DNA of 64,000 nt from positions 498,471 through 562,470 of the forward strand of contig NW_006921539.1 in NCBI RefSeq assembly GCF_000340215.1, written 5' to 3'. Of the stretch, positions 46,609 through 57,276 are shown one piece after another. Every line of letters begins with the position of its first letter. Position 1 is the stretch's first letter. A program made the position numbers and the translations under genes. Below the pieces are notes generated by a model. That model was not told where the DNA came from. It ran no database searches and worked only from the letters and a program-made list of their open reading frames with translations. The stretch is from Pseudocercospora fijiensis CIRAD86. Its lineage: Eukaryota; Ascomycota; Dothideomycetes; Mycosphaerellales; Mycosphaerellaceae.

Positions 46609-47265
46609 TGGCGCTCGCCAACCCGTGTACCTGAGGCTCGGCAGATGCTAGTGATGAAAAGAGAGGTGTCCGCGCCAGATACCTACAAATGATGAGGAAT
46701 GCTTGATAGCTGCGATAGAGTGATCGCTGTCTTCGATGGCGCGAGTGCAGGTCCCTCGCGCAAGTCCCTCCCGGCCTGACAGGCGAGCCCGAACCTGGTC
46801 AGGGTCTGGAGGCTTCATCCCCATTCACTCTGGACGGATATCGATGAGCGTTGAATCTAGGCGAAGTGCCTTCCTAGGTGTCACAAGAATTCGCAAAGGC
46901 AGACTTGGCAAGAATAATTGCTGCAAACAATGCCCCATCTCTCATTCCGCTACCGAATAGGTATATACCCAAACGCTTCTCCCAATAGTGATCTCATCGC
47001 GTCTTGCTGTTTCTGCGCAGCTTTTCTTCACGAGCGAATTTGTGCCTCAATGCACCTCTGCAAGCTAGATCTCATGCTCCGGCGCTCCGTTTTACGCCGC
47101 CCAAAAATCCAAGCAAACAAAAGAAGCCGGTCCCGCCTCAGACCGATTCTCACCACCACCAGTATCTGCGTCTACAGGTCGGCATAGCCTCATCGCTCAT
47201 GACAAAATCATGGCGCGTCAATCATTCTCCACGGCCCGTTGCTCGTTTCCTCAAGTCGCAGCTGG
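46609..47265. other. Intergenic region between dehydrogenase and PWWP gene
   Basis: About 660 bp with only short open frames that lack family features. It contains the dehydrogenase promoter and the 3' end of the PWWP gene. Confidence 0.4.
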
Positions 47266-49221
47266 CTACGCTGGAGCAGTTTGCATGCCAACGTCCCCGG
47301 CCTCATCAGCGCCATTCTCTGCTGAAGCTTGCGGTGCATCAGTCTTGGGAGCCTCAACATTCTGCTGGATGATCGCCGCGGCCACCTCTGCTTTCTTCTC
47401 CTCTGCAGTCTCAGCGGGCTTCTCAGATGCCTCGGCATCCTTCATCTCGATCTCCTGGTTCTCCACAGGCTTGGCTGCCCCTTCTTCGGCATCCTTCTTT
47501 GCTTCGTCGAGGACTTCCTTCTGTGCCTCCTTCTCTGGCTCAGCCTCCTTGCTACCATTAGTATGCGGAGCCTTTTCCTCAGCAGCAGGAGCAGGCTTCT
47601 CCTTCTCGACAGCAGCTGGGGGAGGAGCATCGCCTCCATCAGCCTCCATGCGCTTGTTCCAGACATCAAGTAGCATAGTGCTGCGTTTCTTGAAGCCATA
47701 CTCGTCGTCCTTGGGCACGCTGGCCAGCTTGACAATAGCCTTGAGCACCTTGTGAATCTTTGTCTGTCGGATGATAGACGGCTCCAGTGTCTCGTATGAC
47801 TCAAGCTGAGCGAAGAAGTCTGCCATGGCAGCCATTTCGTCCTCCTTTGGCGCCTGGTCGCGGGAGAGAAATCCTTTCTGCAGGCGGTGACGGAGGTAGA
47901 GAACAGCCTTTTCCCGTTGGGCAAGTCTCTCTGCCTCGGTCATCTGAGGCTTCTCGTCATCATCTTCAGCCTTGGGTGCCGAGACAACCTTCTTCTTCGG
48001 CTTGGACGTCGACTTCTTGGCCGAGGCCGCTTCTGTGCTGTTTGGCGTCTTTGGTGCGTTCAGCTTCATGACCTTTGGCGTCTTCTTTGGCTGCAAGTCA
48101 TTAGCGCGGCGATCTATTGCTGCTTCACTTGTCATGCTCACCTTGGGCGCATCAGCATCACTCTCCGTCTCCTTCTTGCGCTTCTTTGTAGACTTCGGTG
48201 CATCTGCGTCTACCATGTCGACATCTTCGTCTGCAGCCTTGCTCTTGCGAGGTGCTTTCTTCTTCGCCTTCTTCTCGCCTTCTTCTGCGAGCGCAGCATC
48301 CTCTTCTGCTTTGGCAGCTTTCTCGGCAGCTTTACGTTCTGCTTCTTCGGCGAGGCGCTCGCTCTCAATTCGGAAGGCTTCCTGTTCTTCTTGCCAAAGC
48401 TTGAGAATTCCCTTGAAGTAGTTGATGTCATGGCCCTCAGACGCGATCTGGTATGCCTCTTGGAGCGCCTTGGTCATCTTCGTCGTAGGAAGCTTGAGGC
48501 ACTCCTCGGGTTCGAGAGGCGTCAATGCCGTGTTGACCATCCATTGGCTGCGCGCGACAGGATTAGTACGAGCACATACTCAGAATGATCACGACTTCAC
48601 TTACAACTCGTTCGTAGCCAAAAACATGATAGGGAAGGTACGTTCCTTGGCGTTCTTGCCTCCTTCCTTGAAATCATCTCGCAGAGTACCATCTGGCCGA
48701 GACGTACTCACAGGGCGAGTGGCGAGCAGAGACTCAGGAAGCATCTCCTCATCACAGATGATCGCGGGCCACGGCGGATATCCCTTGAGACGTGCCCAGT
48801 AGAACTCGCCAGGCTTGCAGTCGAGATGCAGCGACGGCATCGACTTCTTCTTGTTCAATTTCTTGTTCTTGTGCTCTGGCACGCCGCCTGTGGACTTTCG
48901 CTTCTTGTCCTTGCCGCTCGTTGCGGGCGTAGAATCAGCCGCCGGCTCAGAGGACGAAGCCTCGGGCTGCTCCGTCTTCTCGCCATGGACGGCGGGCTCT
49001 TCTACTTTGGCATGCTCTGCTGCGGCTTCGCTATCCTCCTCCTTCTCGCCGATCGTAACAGTCTCGCCGTTCGTATTGGGCGTCTCGGTCGGCTTCTCGG
49101 GCTCACTGGCGACGGCGGGCTGGGCTGGTCTCAGCAACGGCGACCTAGACACAGGCAATGTAGCGACGATACTTACCGCTGGCGCGTCCACGGGCGCAGT
49201 CATGGCCGTCTCGTCCGCCAT
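47266..49221 (-). CDS. PWWP-domain chromatin protein with LEDGF/TFIIS-N-like helical domain
   Basis: A probable nuclear chromatin reader. Exons 49221..48605 and 48547..47266 join in frame to 632 residues (MADETAMTAPVD start). An additional in-frame 57-nt segment, 49176..49120, starts GTAAGTATC, ends CAG and has a CTGAG branch-like site, so it is probably also an intron, giving about 613 residues. The PWWP domain (GEFYWARLKGYPPWPAIIC) is near residues 140-220 and is completed by FLATNEF-QWM across the intron. A lysine-rich region with KKAPRKSK- and KSTKKRKK-type nuclear localisation signals follows, then a helical domain (IHKVLKAIVKLASVPKDDEYGFKKRSTMLLDVW) near residues 480-550. The tail is acidic and low complexity. 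The longer start at 49317 is less likely. Confidence 0.88.
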
Positions 49222-50460
49222 CTCGCTGCCTGTCTCGAGTCGACGCCTGGGTGTGTCGCGCGAGCAGAGATTTGCGACGCGACAGTGCTTGTTATCGTGA
49301 CGCGTAGGGCCGAGCAAGGGTGCAGGTAGTACTCGCGAATGGGATGGAGCGATAGTGTGGGTAGCTGCAGCGCATGCAAGTGATGCGGTGGCGGTGGGGT
49401 GGTGGTGTTGTTGATGGTGATGTTGGTGGACTGGAGAGAGAGGATTGAGGACGAGAAGCAGCGTTCTAAATCGTCGAGCGTCCGTGCGCTAAAGCGTCAC
49501 TCAAGCTCGAGCGTGAACGATGTGGCGGAATGCAATGAAAGCGACGGCCCCGCGAAGTGAAACGGCGAGAAAATGGAATGAGGAGCCTGTGACAGCGCTT
49601 TCGATACTCCGCGTATGTATTCGACCCTCTCAAGTGAATGTTCGTTGAGCAGAATCGTTCTGACTGTCGCCTTGGCAAAGCGATCCATGTACCAGAAGGG
49701 ACAAGCCGCCAATCAGGAAAGCGCACAAATCTGCGGTTGCCCGCCCAGCCGACCCATCCGCTGCACCGCTCTTCCTAGAATGCACGCCGACGAGTGTCTC
49801 AGGTCGGTCTGCTGCCTCGAGCCTCCTCCTCTGCGCTGTGGTGTTGTTGCGCGTGAATTCGGCGTGTCTTGGCGTTGCTCGCGAGGTGTGTGGCGTGACC
49901 GCGTCCAAGGCCCAAGGCCCAAGGCCGGGCTGACGCAAGCCAAATTGCGACCGAGCGGTCTCCAAGCACCCCACTTGCTCCTCGGAGGGATGTTGTACGA
50001 GGTCCACGGTCGTCCCAGCAGCCCAGCCCGTAGATGCATATGGGTCCTGCTCTGCTGCTTCGGCCCCTTCAACTGCGCAGACCTAGCGAATGAGTCGCAT
50101 CTCAACCGGGCAGCACGCCCAGAGGAGCATGTGCATGCTTCGCAGAGACACAATGTAGACGAGGCAAATCTTTCAGCTGCTTCGCACGTTGCGCATGCGT
50201 CCAACGATCCTTGATGATGCACTAGGCAATGGCCAGATAGATTCTTTTGGAGGCTCTTGGGCGTACAGGCCACGTTCTGACGAAGGCCCTGGAATTACTG
50301 TCCCTGGGTCCTTGAATGCTCCAGTTCTTGCGTGCTTGAGTTCTTCGATCCTCGCTCAGTCAGGTTTGCGCTGATTCAGGATCATCTTCTGGATCTTTCA
50401 TGTCAGCATGAGAGTCACACCGCTCGAGAGAGAGAGCACGTACCTCAGTGCCAAGGACGA
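49222..50460. other. Gene-free upstream region of the PWWP gene
   Basis: About 1.2 kb with a GTGGTGGT/GATGTT low-complexity stretch at about 49,385-49,430. Open frames on both strands overlap one another without family features. It probably includes the PWWP promoter. Confidence 0.4.
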
Positions 50461-50640
50461 CTACCTGTTGTACGTCTCTAAGAACCGGCTGGCCGTCTCC
50501 TGCTTCTGGATTTCGATGAGATCCTGCTCGCATTCATGTGATGTTCGACGATCTGAGAAGACGCACTTGTATCTGTTCTGATTATGAGCGCGCCCACAAA
50601 GGCGGCAGCGTTTCATGCCCTTCCGATGGCCCTTGGGCAT
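50461..50640 (-). CDS. Small hypothetical protein with a Cys/His motif
   Basis: A 59-codon frame beginning MPKGHRKGMKRC with the order C-x2-C (CRLC), then C and H-x-C (KCVF, SHEC), which could bind zinc. It ends in an amphipathic-looking helix (DLIEIQKQETASRFLETY). It may be the last exon of a larger gene or a chance frame; no upstream exon could be joined with confidence. Function unknown. Confidence 0.25.
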   Translation of the reverse strand: MPKGHRKGMKRCRLCGRAHNQNRYKCVFSDRRTSHECEQDLIEIQKQETASRFLETYNR

Positions 50641-52463
50641 CTTTCTGTTTCGCACGGAATGAGATTTGAGTGTCGATGAAATGAGACATCAAGACCATAC
50701 TCAGACCTCATGGCTATGTTATCATTCCCATTCAATGTCCAGCTCTTTCCGAGATAAACATCATCGCGGCCACCGATCGATACAGCGACGGATTTCTTGG
50801 GATTTTGTAATGATTTCGTCTCGGACGTCTTGCGAAGATTCGATACGCGGGCTCGCAGTGGACTACTCTTGCTCCAGGGCTCGTATCTGCTCGCGTGGCC
50901 ATCCGGCCTTTGGCGTGCATTGTACGCGCATTTCATGGTTGTACCTGATGCCGCAGGCACTTCTCTATCCTTCAGACAACAAATGCATCCTCGACGAGCG
51001 GGGACGACAGAGCGCCTCTCTCGGAGTCTCGGTTATGTTGGAGGTGATGGTTGTTTTGCTGTTGCTCTCATGGATTCAGCTCTCGTTGTTGCGACCGTGC
51101 GGCGCGGCCGGACGCGGCCTCCGCTCTTCTGGCCATCGCTGGGTCGATGATCGTGGACGACGCAATGGAGTGATCAGGGAGAATGCTGGTTTGCATCCGA
51201 TGGGGATGTTGAAGCAGAAGTGTGATCGAAGACGGTGAGGTGTGGAAGCCAAAGAGACCGAAACAGAGTGGTCGTTCTCAGGGTGCGGCGGCGCTCTGGG
51301 CACCTTCCCTCGTGACGAGCTTCGGCTTCTGCAATAGAACTACACACCCACCAACACTCACGACTTTTCTGGACTGTCACAAAACGATACCGCGACTTGC
51401 TCGCCAGGCAGCTCCAAGAAAAGAAAAGACCATCTTCGCGACGCCGAGTATTCATAGGCATGGTATGCTGGAGCACATCTGCTATGCGTCGACAAACATC
51501 AACACCATCTACGCTGCACGACCTCACAACACAGGTGCTATTGCTCGACTTGACAAGAGTCGTGGAGGACAGGTCAATTCATGCTGCGATCAAACGGTGC
51601 TGATAAAATGAATATAGACAACGCTGCGCTTCGGCTTCGACAACTTCTGTCACCTGGCGACCTGGTTCTACGGAAGCAGGCCTCGTGGCAATGGTGTTTT
51701 CGCCAGATTGGGCATTGTTTTTCAGTCAATCCCGCCTGGCTTCACCTTGAAGGCTTCACCTCGGACAGTCAGTATGCAGAGGAAACCTTCGCGCATGATC
51801 GGTGCATGTCTTATTTGGCACACCGAACGTGAACGTGTCACCACCGGGGCAATCACAACAGTACACCGACAGCTTACGCACTCGAAGGGAATCAATCCTA
51901 CCGGAGAAACTAAGAGCTCATCTTTAGTCAAGCCCCTCCATTATGCAAAAGCACACTTCTAACCGACAACATCTCTGCTGGTTTTTCCAAATTTCATGAT
52001 TTTGCAGTGTCGATCAGCATGTAACTAGTTACTACTGCCTTTTTGAAAAGTTCTGGCTCCGGGCTCCCAAATATCACGACTTTCGGCTAAATTCGACCCT
52101 GAAACGCAGCCTTGTATCGCTCTCCTGCCTGGAATAGCGATTTCACCGATCTAGGATATCTTAAACGACTCGAACAAGATCGTAGAGGTATCGAGAAGTC
52201 TTTTTCATCTAGTTCTCAGGGCTTTCGCCGGATAGATGTCTTAACGGACAGTACAAGCTGGCAAAAGTTGCAGTTAAGCTTGTGGTCAACCCTTTTTTTG
52301 AAAAAGGCAGTATCGGAATAGGAACACACCACGACGAAAGAGGGGTCCGAGACGTCGATCCATCAATCTCACACCTACTCCACACCGAGGCAGCGCAAAA
52401 AGACCCGATAACAACAATGCGAGCGCTGCTGCATACACGATAGCAATTTCAACTACCGTTGCA
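50641..52463. other. Gene-poor region upstream of the O-methyltransferase
   Basis: About 1.8 kb without a supported gene. Several frames of 60-190 codons overlap on opposite strands (for example 50666..51238) and have the biased composition of chance frames. The last few hundred bases hold the promoter of the O-methyltransferase. Confidence 0.4.
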
Positions 52464-53711
52464 GTGGAACAGACAACCGACAGCCCACGTGTACTTTCAC
52501 GATCTTTCCCCGGACTGCAGACCAGGATGGATGAGCTTCTAGATCTGCTCTCGCAGGCCGAGAAATGTGCTGAAGCTCTCAGTTCCAGCGATGGCGATGA
52601 GCTTACCAACACTCCCGCAGTTCAAGCTCAGATACTCGCCAAGGCACGATCTATCATTCGCAAGACGCAGAAACCAGAAGAACGGCTCAAGGAAATCTTC
52701 ACTTCGCCTTACCATCTTGCATGCCTTCAAACAGCCTTTGACGCCGGATGGCTTCGCAGTATCGAGCAGGCAGGATTGGCAGGCAGAACAGTCAATGAAC
52801 TTGCAATTGGATCTGGCGCAGACAAAACCCTGGTTCGCCCGGTGTTGAGATATCTGGCTGCTCATGGAGATCTCGAAGAAATTGCTGTCGACAAGTATGC
52901 TGCAACTACGATCAGCAGCCTACTCTGCACCAGCGTTGGATGGGCTGGGGGATTAAAACACGCTGGTGATGCCTACGCCTTTTCTGCTGCACATATGCCG
53001 GACCTTCTCGCCACACATGCATACAAGTACCCTGCAGATATTGAAAATACAGCCTACGCGGAGGGACATGGACTTTCTCTTTTTAAGGATCTTGCTGAGC
53101 GTCCAGCGCTTGGAAGAGCATTCAATAAATACACGGCCACAGTGACTCACGGAAGGAGGCCGTGGTACGATGTCTTTCCTATCGAAGACCTGGATGTCGA
53201 AGACAATGAAGTGATGCTCGTTGATATTGGAGGCGGCAGGGGACATGATCTAGCAGCCCTCGCTCGGAAACAAATGCCTGGAGAACTCGTGCTACAAGAT
53301 CTTCCAGAAGTGATTTCACAAGTCCCGCGAGAATGGAAGTGTCGTTTCACCTCGCAGGCGCACGATTACTTCACTCCACAACCTCGCAAAGACGCTCGCG
53401 CGTACTACATGCGACGAATTCTGCACGAGTACAATGATGAGAAGTGCACGGAAATCCTTTCGCACACGAGAGATGCCATGACACCAGGCTACTCTAGTCT
53501 TTTGATCAACGAACTTGTCATTCCTGACACTGGATGCTCACCAGCGACTGCGACGTTCGACTTGATTATGATGACGGTGCTCGGGGCTAGAGAGCGAACG
53601 AAGAGAGAGTGGGAGACATTGATTGGTAACATCAATGGTCTGAGCATCAAGAATATGCATAATTTGGAGGAAACTGGCAAGTGTCTCATTGAGGTTGTTC
53701 GCGAAGACTAA
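52464..53711 (+). CDS. SAM-dependent O-methyltransferase (COMT-like, fungal secondary-metabolism type)
   Basis: It transfers a methyl group from S-adenosylmethionine to a hydroxyl of a small, probably aromatic, substrate. A single exon of 415 residues, the usual size. It has an N-terminal winged-helix dimerisation region (about 70-160), the SAM motif LVDIGGGRGHD at 252-262, LQDLP at 277-281, and the catalytic-base region RRILHEYND with His321. A second Met at residue 22 is possible as a start. No polyketide or peptide synthase is next to it, and it is 32 kb from the PKS across the transposon island, so I see no reason to link it to the cluster. Confidence 0.9.
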   Translation: MEQTTDSPRVLSRSFPGLQTRMDELLDLLSQAEKCAEALSSSDGDELTNTPAVQAQILAKARSIIRKTQKPEERLKEIFTSPYHLACLQTAFDAGWLRSIEQAGLAGRTVNELAIGSGADKTLVRPVLRYLAAHGDLEEIAVDKYAATTISSLLCTSVGWAGGLKHAGDAYAFSAAHMPDLLATHAYKYPADIENTAYAEGHGLSLFKDLAERPALGRAFNKYTATVTHGRRPWYDVFPIEDLDVEDNEVMLVDIGGGRGHDLAALARKQMPGELVLQDLPEVISQVPREWKCRFTSQAHDYFTPQPRKDARAYYMRRILHEYNDEKCTEILSHTRDAMTPGYSSLLINELVIPDTGCSPATATFDLIMMTVLGARERTKREWETLIGNINGLSIKNMHNLEETGKCLIEVVRED

Positions 53712-54453
53712 TTCCTAGCATCACGGTGGACTCGTTGCCCGACCCCAGGCCTACCTCCATGCTTATCTGGTCCTCTATCGCGCCAAGACGAGCAGTTCCA
53801 CGCGGTCTTCAGTCGGAGCTACCGCATTATCCATCAATGTGCCATTGGCTGTGCAGAGACAGGCATGGTGTGGCCTAGAACTCATGGAACATGAACGCAC
53901 TTCATCTTTCCGCTGGGACTTGGCCATTGTCCACTGGCTTGATCACCACCACGCTTCATTCACATGGCTATGGCCAATCTGATGGCAATCTCATCGCAAA
54001 GCACGCCGGTGGTACATCAGAGAAAGATTCACTGCCCTCAGAGGACCCGAAAGACGGAATTTACGGGACAAACTGAGCAGCATGACAGACCGACGAGGAG
54101 CAGAAACCGGTAATTCAAAGTGAAAATGCTTGCAAACATCATATGTCATGATGTACACATTGATGGTCGCAATTCCCTCTGGCTCCGTCTACCGAGAAAG
54201 CTTCAGGTCTGCAGCTCAACGATCTCAATACTGCAACGGCAGTCATGTTCCTCGCTTAAGGATGGCCTTACTACAGAACGGCAACCGCCCAGCATATCTG
54301 ATTTCCATGGCTGCACCGATCGCAACCATCTGCACTACGCCGTTATGCACCAAGCGAAGCACATAATTGGCGAACAAAGTCCTGCAAGGATTCTTTGGCG
54401 CTTCGGTCGAAGCGTTGTGTGAGATCAGTCTAACAGACATCTGGTTCGCGCAT

Positions 54454-54484
<31 letters not shown>

Positions 54485-55346
54485 AGGAGGGATGTTTAGA
54501 AGGCGAGGGAGAAAGGGGTTGAGACATCAAACAGGCTATAACTCTGAGCCAAGTCAACTAGCTCTACTTCAAAATCCGCCCCCCCCCCCCCCAATAACGA
54601 TCGATCCTTCTTCCAAAGAAATCACTTAATGCTGAATCCCTGGCGACAGGCTGTCGGAATGCCTGGCGAAGAGATCACCATAAGCATTCATCATCGACAA
54701 TATTGGAAATGCTCTCCGAAGGCTGCTCGGGATAAATCTGTTCTCTCGCTCAACCTTGAAGTGATCGAAGTTGAGGACCCAGCCGTCCTGTTCGCAGTGC
54801 TGCTGCCGAATCGAGATCGGAACAGTGAACGTATGTCTGGGCTTGGCAATTCGACCGTGGTGCTCGCGTTCGCTGTCCTGAACACGGCTGATGACTGCTT
54901 CTGCTTCGTGTAAGCATCGGCTCATGTTGCTGCCCATGGAATGGTGGACGACCATGAACAATTCCGTAGCTGCGAGTAGCCCCAGCTTCCTTTCGCCCCA
55001 AAAGAAGCACAAAGAAAAACGTCGGCCAGCGACGTGAACGAAGCAGAAATTACGAATTAGGAAGGCGTGAAGAAATATAACACGGCGATCGTCCAGCGAT
55101 CAGGAGAAGAGATGTTGTGTTGTACAGCATTCAAGGTCGGTCTACGCCGCTCTTGATATACTCTGGTTGCTGCCAAGCTCTTGGACGTGTCTGAGTCCAG
55201 GTGATTGAGAGCTTGGAGATGCCGCATGTTCCAGAGCCACGCAGACACGATATCTGCTCCACAGTTGCGGAAGACAAGACGAATGTCTCACAGCACCATG
55301 GCCAGCACTGTAGAGACGGGAGGTCTGATCGAACCAAAAAGATCTC
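53712..55346. other. Intergenic region with microsatellites
   Basis: About 1.6 kb with no supported gene. It has a (GA)n run at about 54,452-54,481 and a poly-C run at about 54,579-54,592. Overlapping open frames on both strands show no family features. Confidence 0.45.
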
Positions 55347-56942
55347 TCATCTGATCTTGTACAGACACGGCTTCAGTGTCTTAGCCTCATCGTCAGTAGC
55401 GACATCATCCTTGTTGTCCTCGTCGAGAAATTTCGATTTCTTCCAAGACTCCTTCTTGACGAAGCCACCCTTCTTCTCTCCAGAATCCTTGGCGCTTGCC
55501 TCAGGTTTGTTCTTGCCCTTTACCGGCTGCGCTGCCTTGACAAATTCCATCTTCACGAACATCTTGTTGCTCAAATCAATGCTGTTTTCGCCATCCTTGA
55601 GCACAAATCCCCGTCTTCGCAGTACATCGACGAAAGCACTGACATCGGTCTCTTGCTTCTTCGTCTCGACACCATCAACAGCGACAGCCAACGTCTCTTG
55701 CTCATTGATCTCTTCCTGCTCTTGCGCTTTCTTTTCTTGCGCTTTCTTCATGGCAGCTAGCTTCCTCTTGCCACCAACGCGGTGCTCAACAGGTTTCCCG
55801 GCTCTGCCTACGCGGCCGAAACGTGATTTGATTTCTGACACCCACAGCTCGCCTTTCCAGTGCAGTATCCGATATGCTTCCTCGATAAAGGATATCCAAT
55901 TCGTGCCCATGAGCGCCAAGCAAAATATTGCGACATCGACCGAGCCATCAGGAGTCGGTAGATTTGATATGTCGGCCTTCGTGACCAGAGGTGACGGAGA
56001 ATGCAGGTCATATGAAAGCACCTTGAGCTGCAGCTTCTGCACGTCACCAGAATCTTTAAGAGTCTGAGCCAGACGTGCATCGCCACATCCCAAGTCCGCT
56101 ATAATTGCCGTGCCATGTGTACGCGGAAGTGCAGCGAGCTTGCCAGGAGCAGACTCTTCTTCCTCTGCAGCACTGCTCGGACGCTTCCTATTGTTCTTGA
56201 AAGCCTTCTTCTGAGATTGCAATCGCACCTTTCCTCTTGCACGAATCGTGGCGATGAAGGTGTCCACCGGGTTCTCTGGCCACGCAGTGACCTGCTGCCG
56301 GAAGCCAGAATGATAGTCCTCGAACATTTCCGGGTTCTTGTCGAACAGCTCCAGCGCCTTCTCGGATGGAGCGGTATACAAGGTCTCGTTGAGATGCCGA
56401 AAGCGTGCAGACGTCAGCTTCTCACGCATCTTTGCTTGCATGGGTGTGAGCGTCGTGCCAGCAGGCAGAGGCGGAGGTTTTGCTTGGGCAGCATTTTGCA
56501 CGGCGTCATTATCTTTCTTCTGATCTGGCGTGATGGTGTCGCCATTCTGCTCTTGCTTTCCATCTTTCTTCTTGTTCTTCTTCGACTTCTTTTCCGCGCC
56601 CGCATCTGTCTGCTGTTCTGCCGTCTCTACCTTTGCACCCTCAGGCTTCGTCTTCACCGGCGCAACTTGCTGCTTGCCATCTTCTTGCGCAAGCTTCTGC
56701 CGCTTTCGCTCCTTCTTCAGCTCCTTTTTCGACTTTTGCGGCTTGCCCTCGACATGCTCTTCCCATAGCTGTCCGATCTTGTCTTTCTCCGCGCTCTCCT
56801 TCACGCTTTCTGCCTCTTCTCGCTTGCGTTTTCGACTTGCCTTTCGCTCGCCGTCGTCAGTCGGCGCGGTGAGCTTCTTGAAGACCTCCGTCTGAGGCTT
56901 CAGCGCGCTCGCATCGACGTTCCAGCCTTTTACTGCAAACAT
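55347..56942 (-). CDS. RRP8: Rrp8-like ribosomal RNA-processing methyltransferase
   Basis: A nucleolar SAM-dependent enzyme; the yeast protein makes m1A in 25S rRNA and helps early pre-rRNA processing. A single exon of 531 residues. The N-terminal 170 residues are charged and lysine-rich with nuclear-localisation clusters (RKASRKRKREE, KKSKKNKKK). The methyltransferase core starts near LTPMQAKMREKLTSARFRHLNE and has the SAM motif IADLGCGDARLA, then YDLHSP, ADISNLPTPDGSVDVAIFCLALMGTNW and YRILHWKGELWVSEIKSRF, all characteristic of Rrp8. A variable lysine/glutamine insertion follows. The C-terminus is charged. It is divergent from the GH2 gene. Confidence 0.93.
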   Translation of the reverse strand: MFAVKGWNVDASALKPQTEVFKKLTAPTDDGERKASRKRKREEAESVKESAEKDKIGQLWEEHVEGKPQKSKKELKKERKRQKLAQEDGKQQVAPVKTKPEGAKVETAEQQTDAGAEKKSKKNKKKDGKQEQNGDTITPDQKKDNDAVQNAAQAKPPPLPAGTTLTPMQAKMREKLTSARFRHLNETLYTAPSEKALELFDKNPEMFEDYHSGFRQQVTAWPENPVDTFIATIRARGKVRLQSQKKAFKNNRKRPSSAAEEEESAPGKLAALPRTHGTAIIADLGCGDARLAQTLKDSGDVQKLQLKVLSYDLHSPSPLVTKADISNLPTPDGSVDVAIFCLALMGTNWISFIEEAYRILHWKGELWVSEIKSRFGRVGRAGKPVEHRVGGKRKLAAMKKAQEKKAQEQEEINEQETLAVAVDGVETKKQETDVSAFVDVLRRRGFVLKDGENSIDLSNKMFVKMEFVKAAQPVKGKNKPEASAKDSGEKKGGFVKKESWKKSKFLDEDNKDDVATDDEAKTLKPCLYKIR

Positions 56943-57276
56943 CGTATGCGTGTGTATTCACAGCGTATGAATTGCAGATTGACAATTTCGATATGAAGGT
57001 AAGGTTGATCCCACAAAGTTCATGCCTCAGGCCACAATGACTGCAGCTTCCCATCAAGCTTCGATCCTGCATCGATCAATCCTTTGACGTGGCTCGCAAC
57101 TTACCAAACGCAATCTAAATGGCCGATGCACCTAAACGTCCGTCAACATGCGTCAAGGCTTGTCGAAGCTGGTCAAAGACGTGAGGCATTCGACGCAAGG
57201 TCCAAGCCATCCTACCTACCCCCAACAACCACTCCATCCTCCCCCAGTACCCATTCGACCAAGTGCACCAATCCCA
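56943..57276. promoter_or_regulatory. Bidirectional interval between RRP8-like and GH2 genes
   Basis: These 334 bp separate head-to-head start codons at 56942 and 57277. An in-frame ATG at 57148 would shorten the interval, but its extra 43 residues are Pro-rich and have no family counterpart. Confidence 0.45.

Noticed and set aside
47887..48588. 233-codon plus-strand Leu/Cys-rich frame
   Set aside because: Antisense of the Lys/Glu-rich part of the PWWP gene, which always gives Leu/Phe/Ser-rich shadows.
49713..50273. 186-codon minus-strand frame near 50 kb
   Set aside because: Overlaps a 199-codon frame on the other strand; neither has family features and no splice model extends them.
52464..53711. 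O-methyltransferase as a tailoring enzyme of the PKS cluster
   Set aside because: It is 32 kb away beyond the transposon island and several housekeeping genes; no evidence of linkage.
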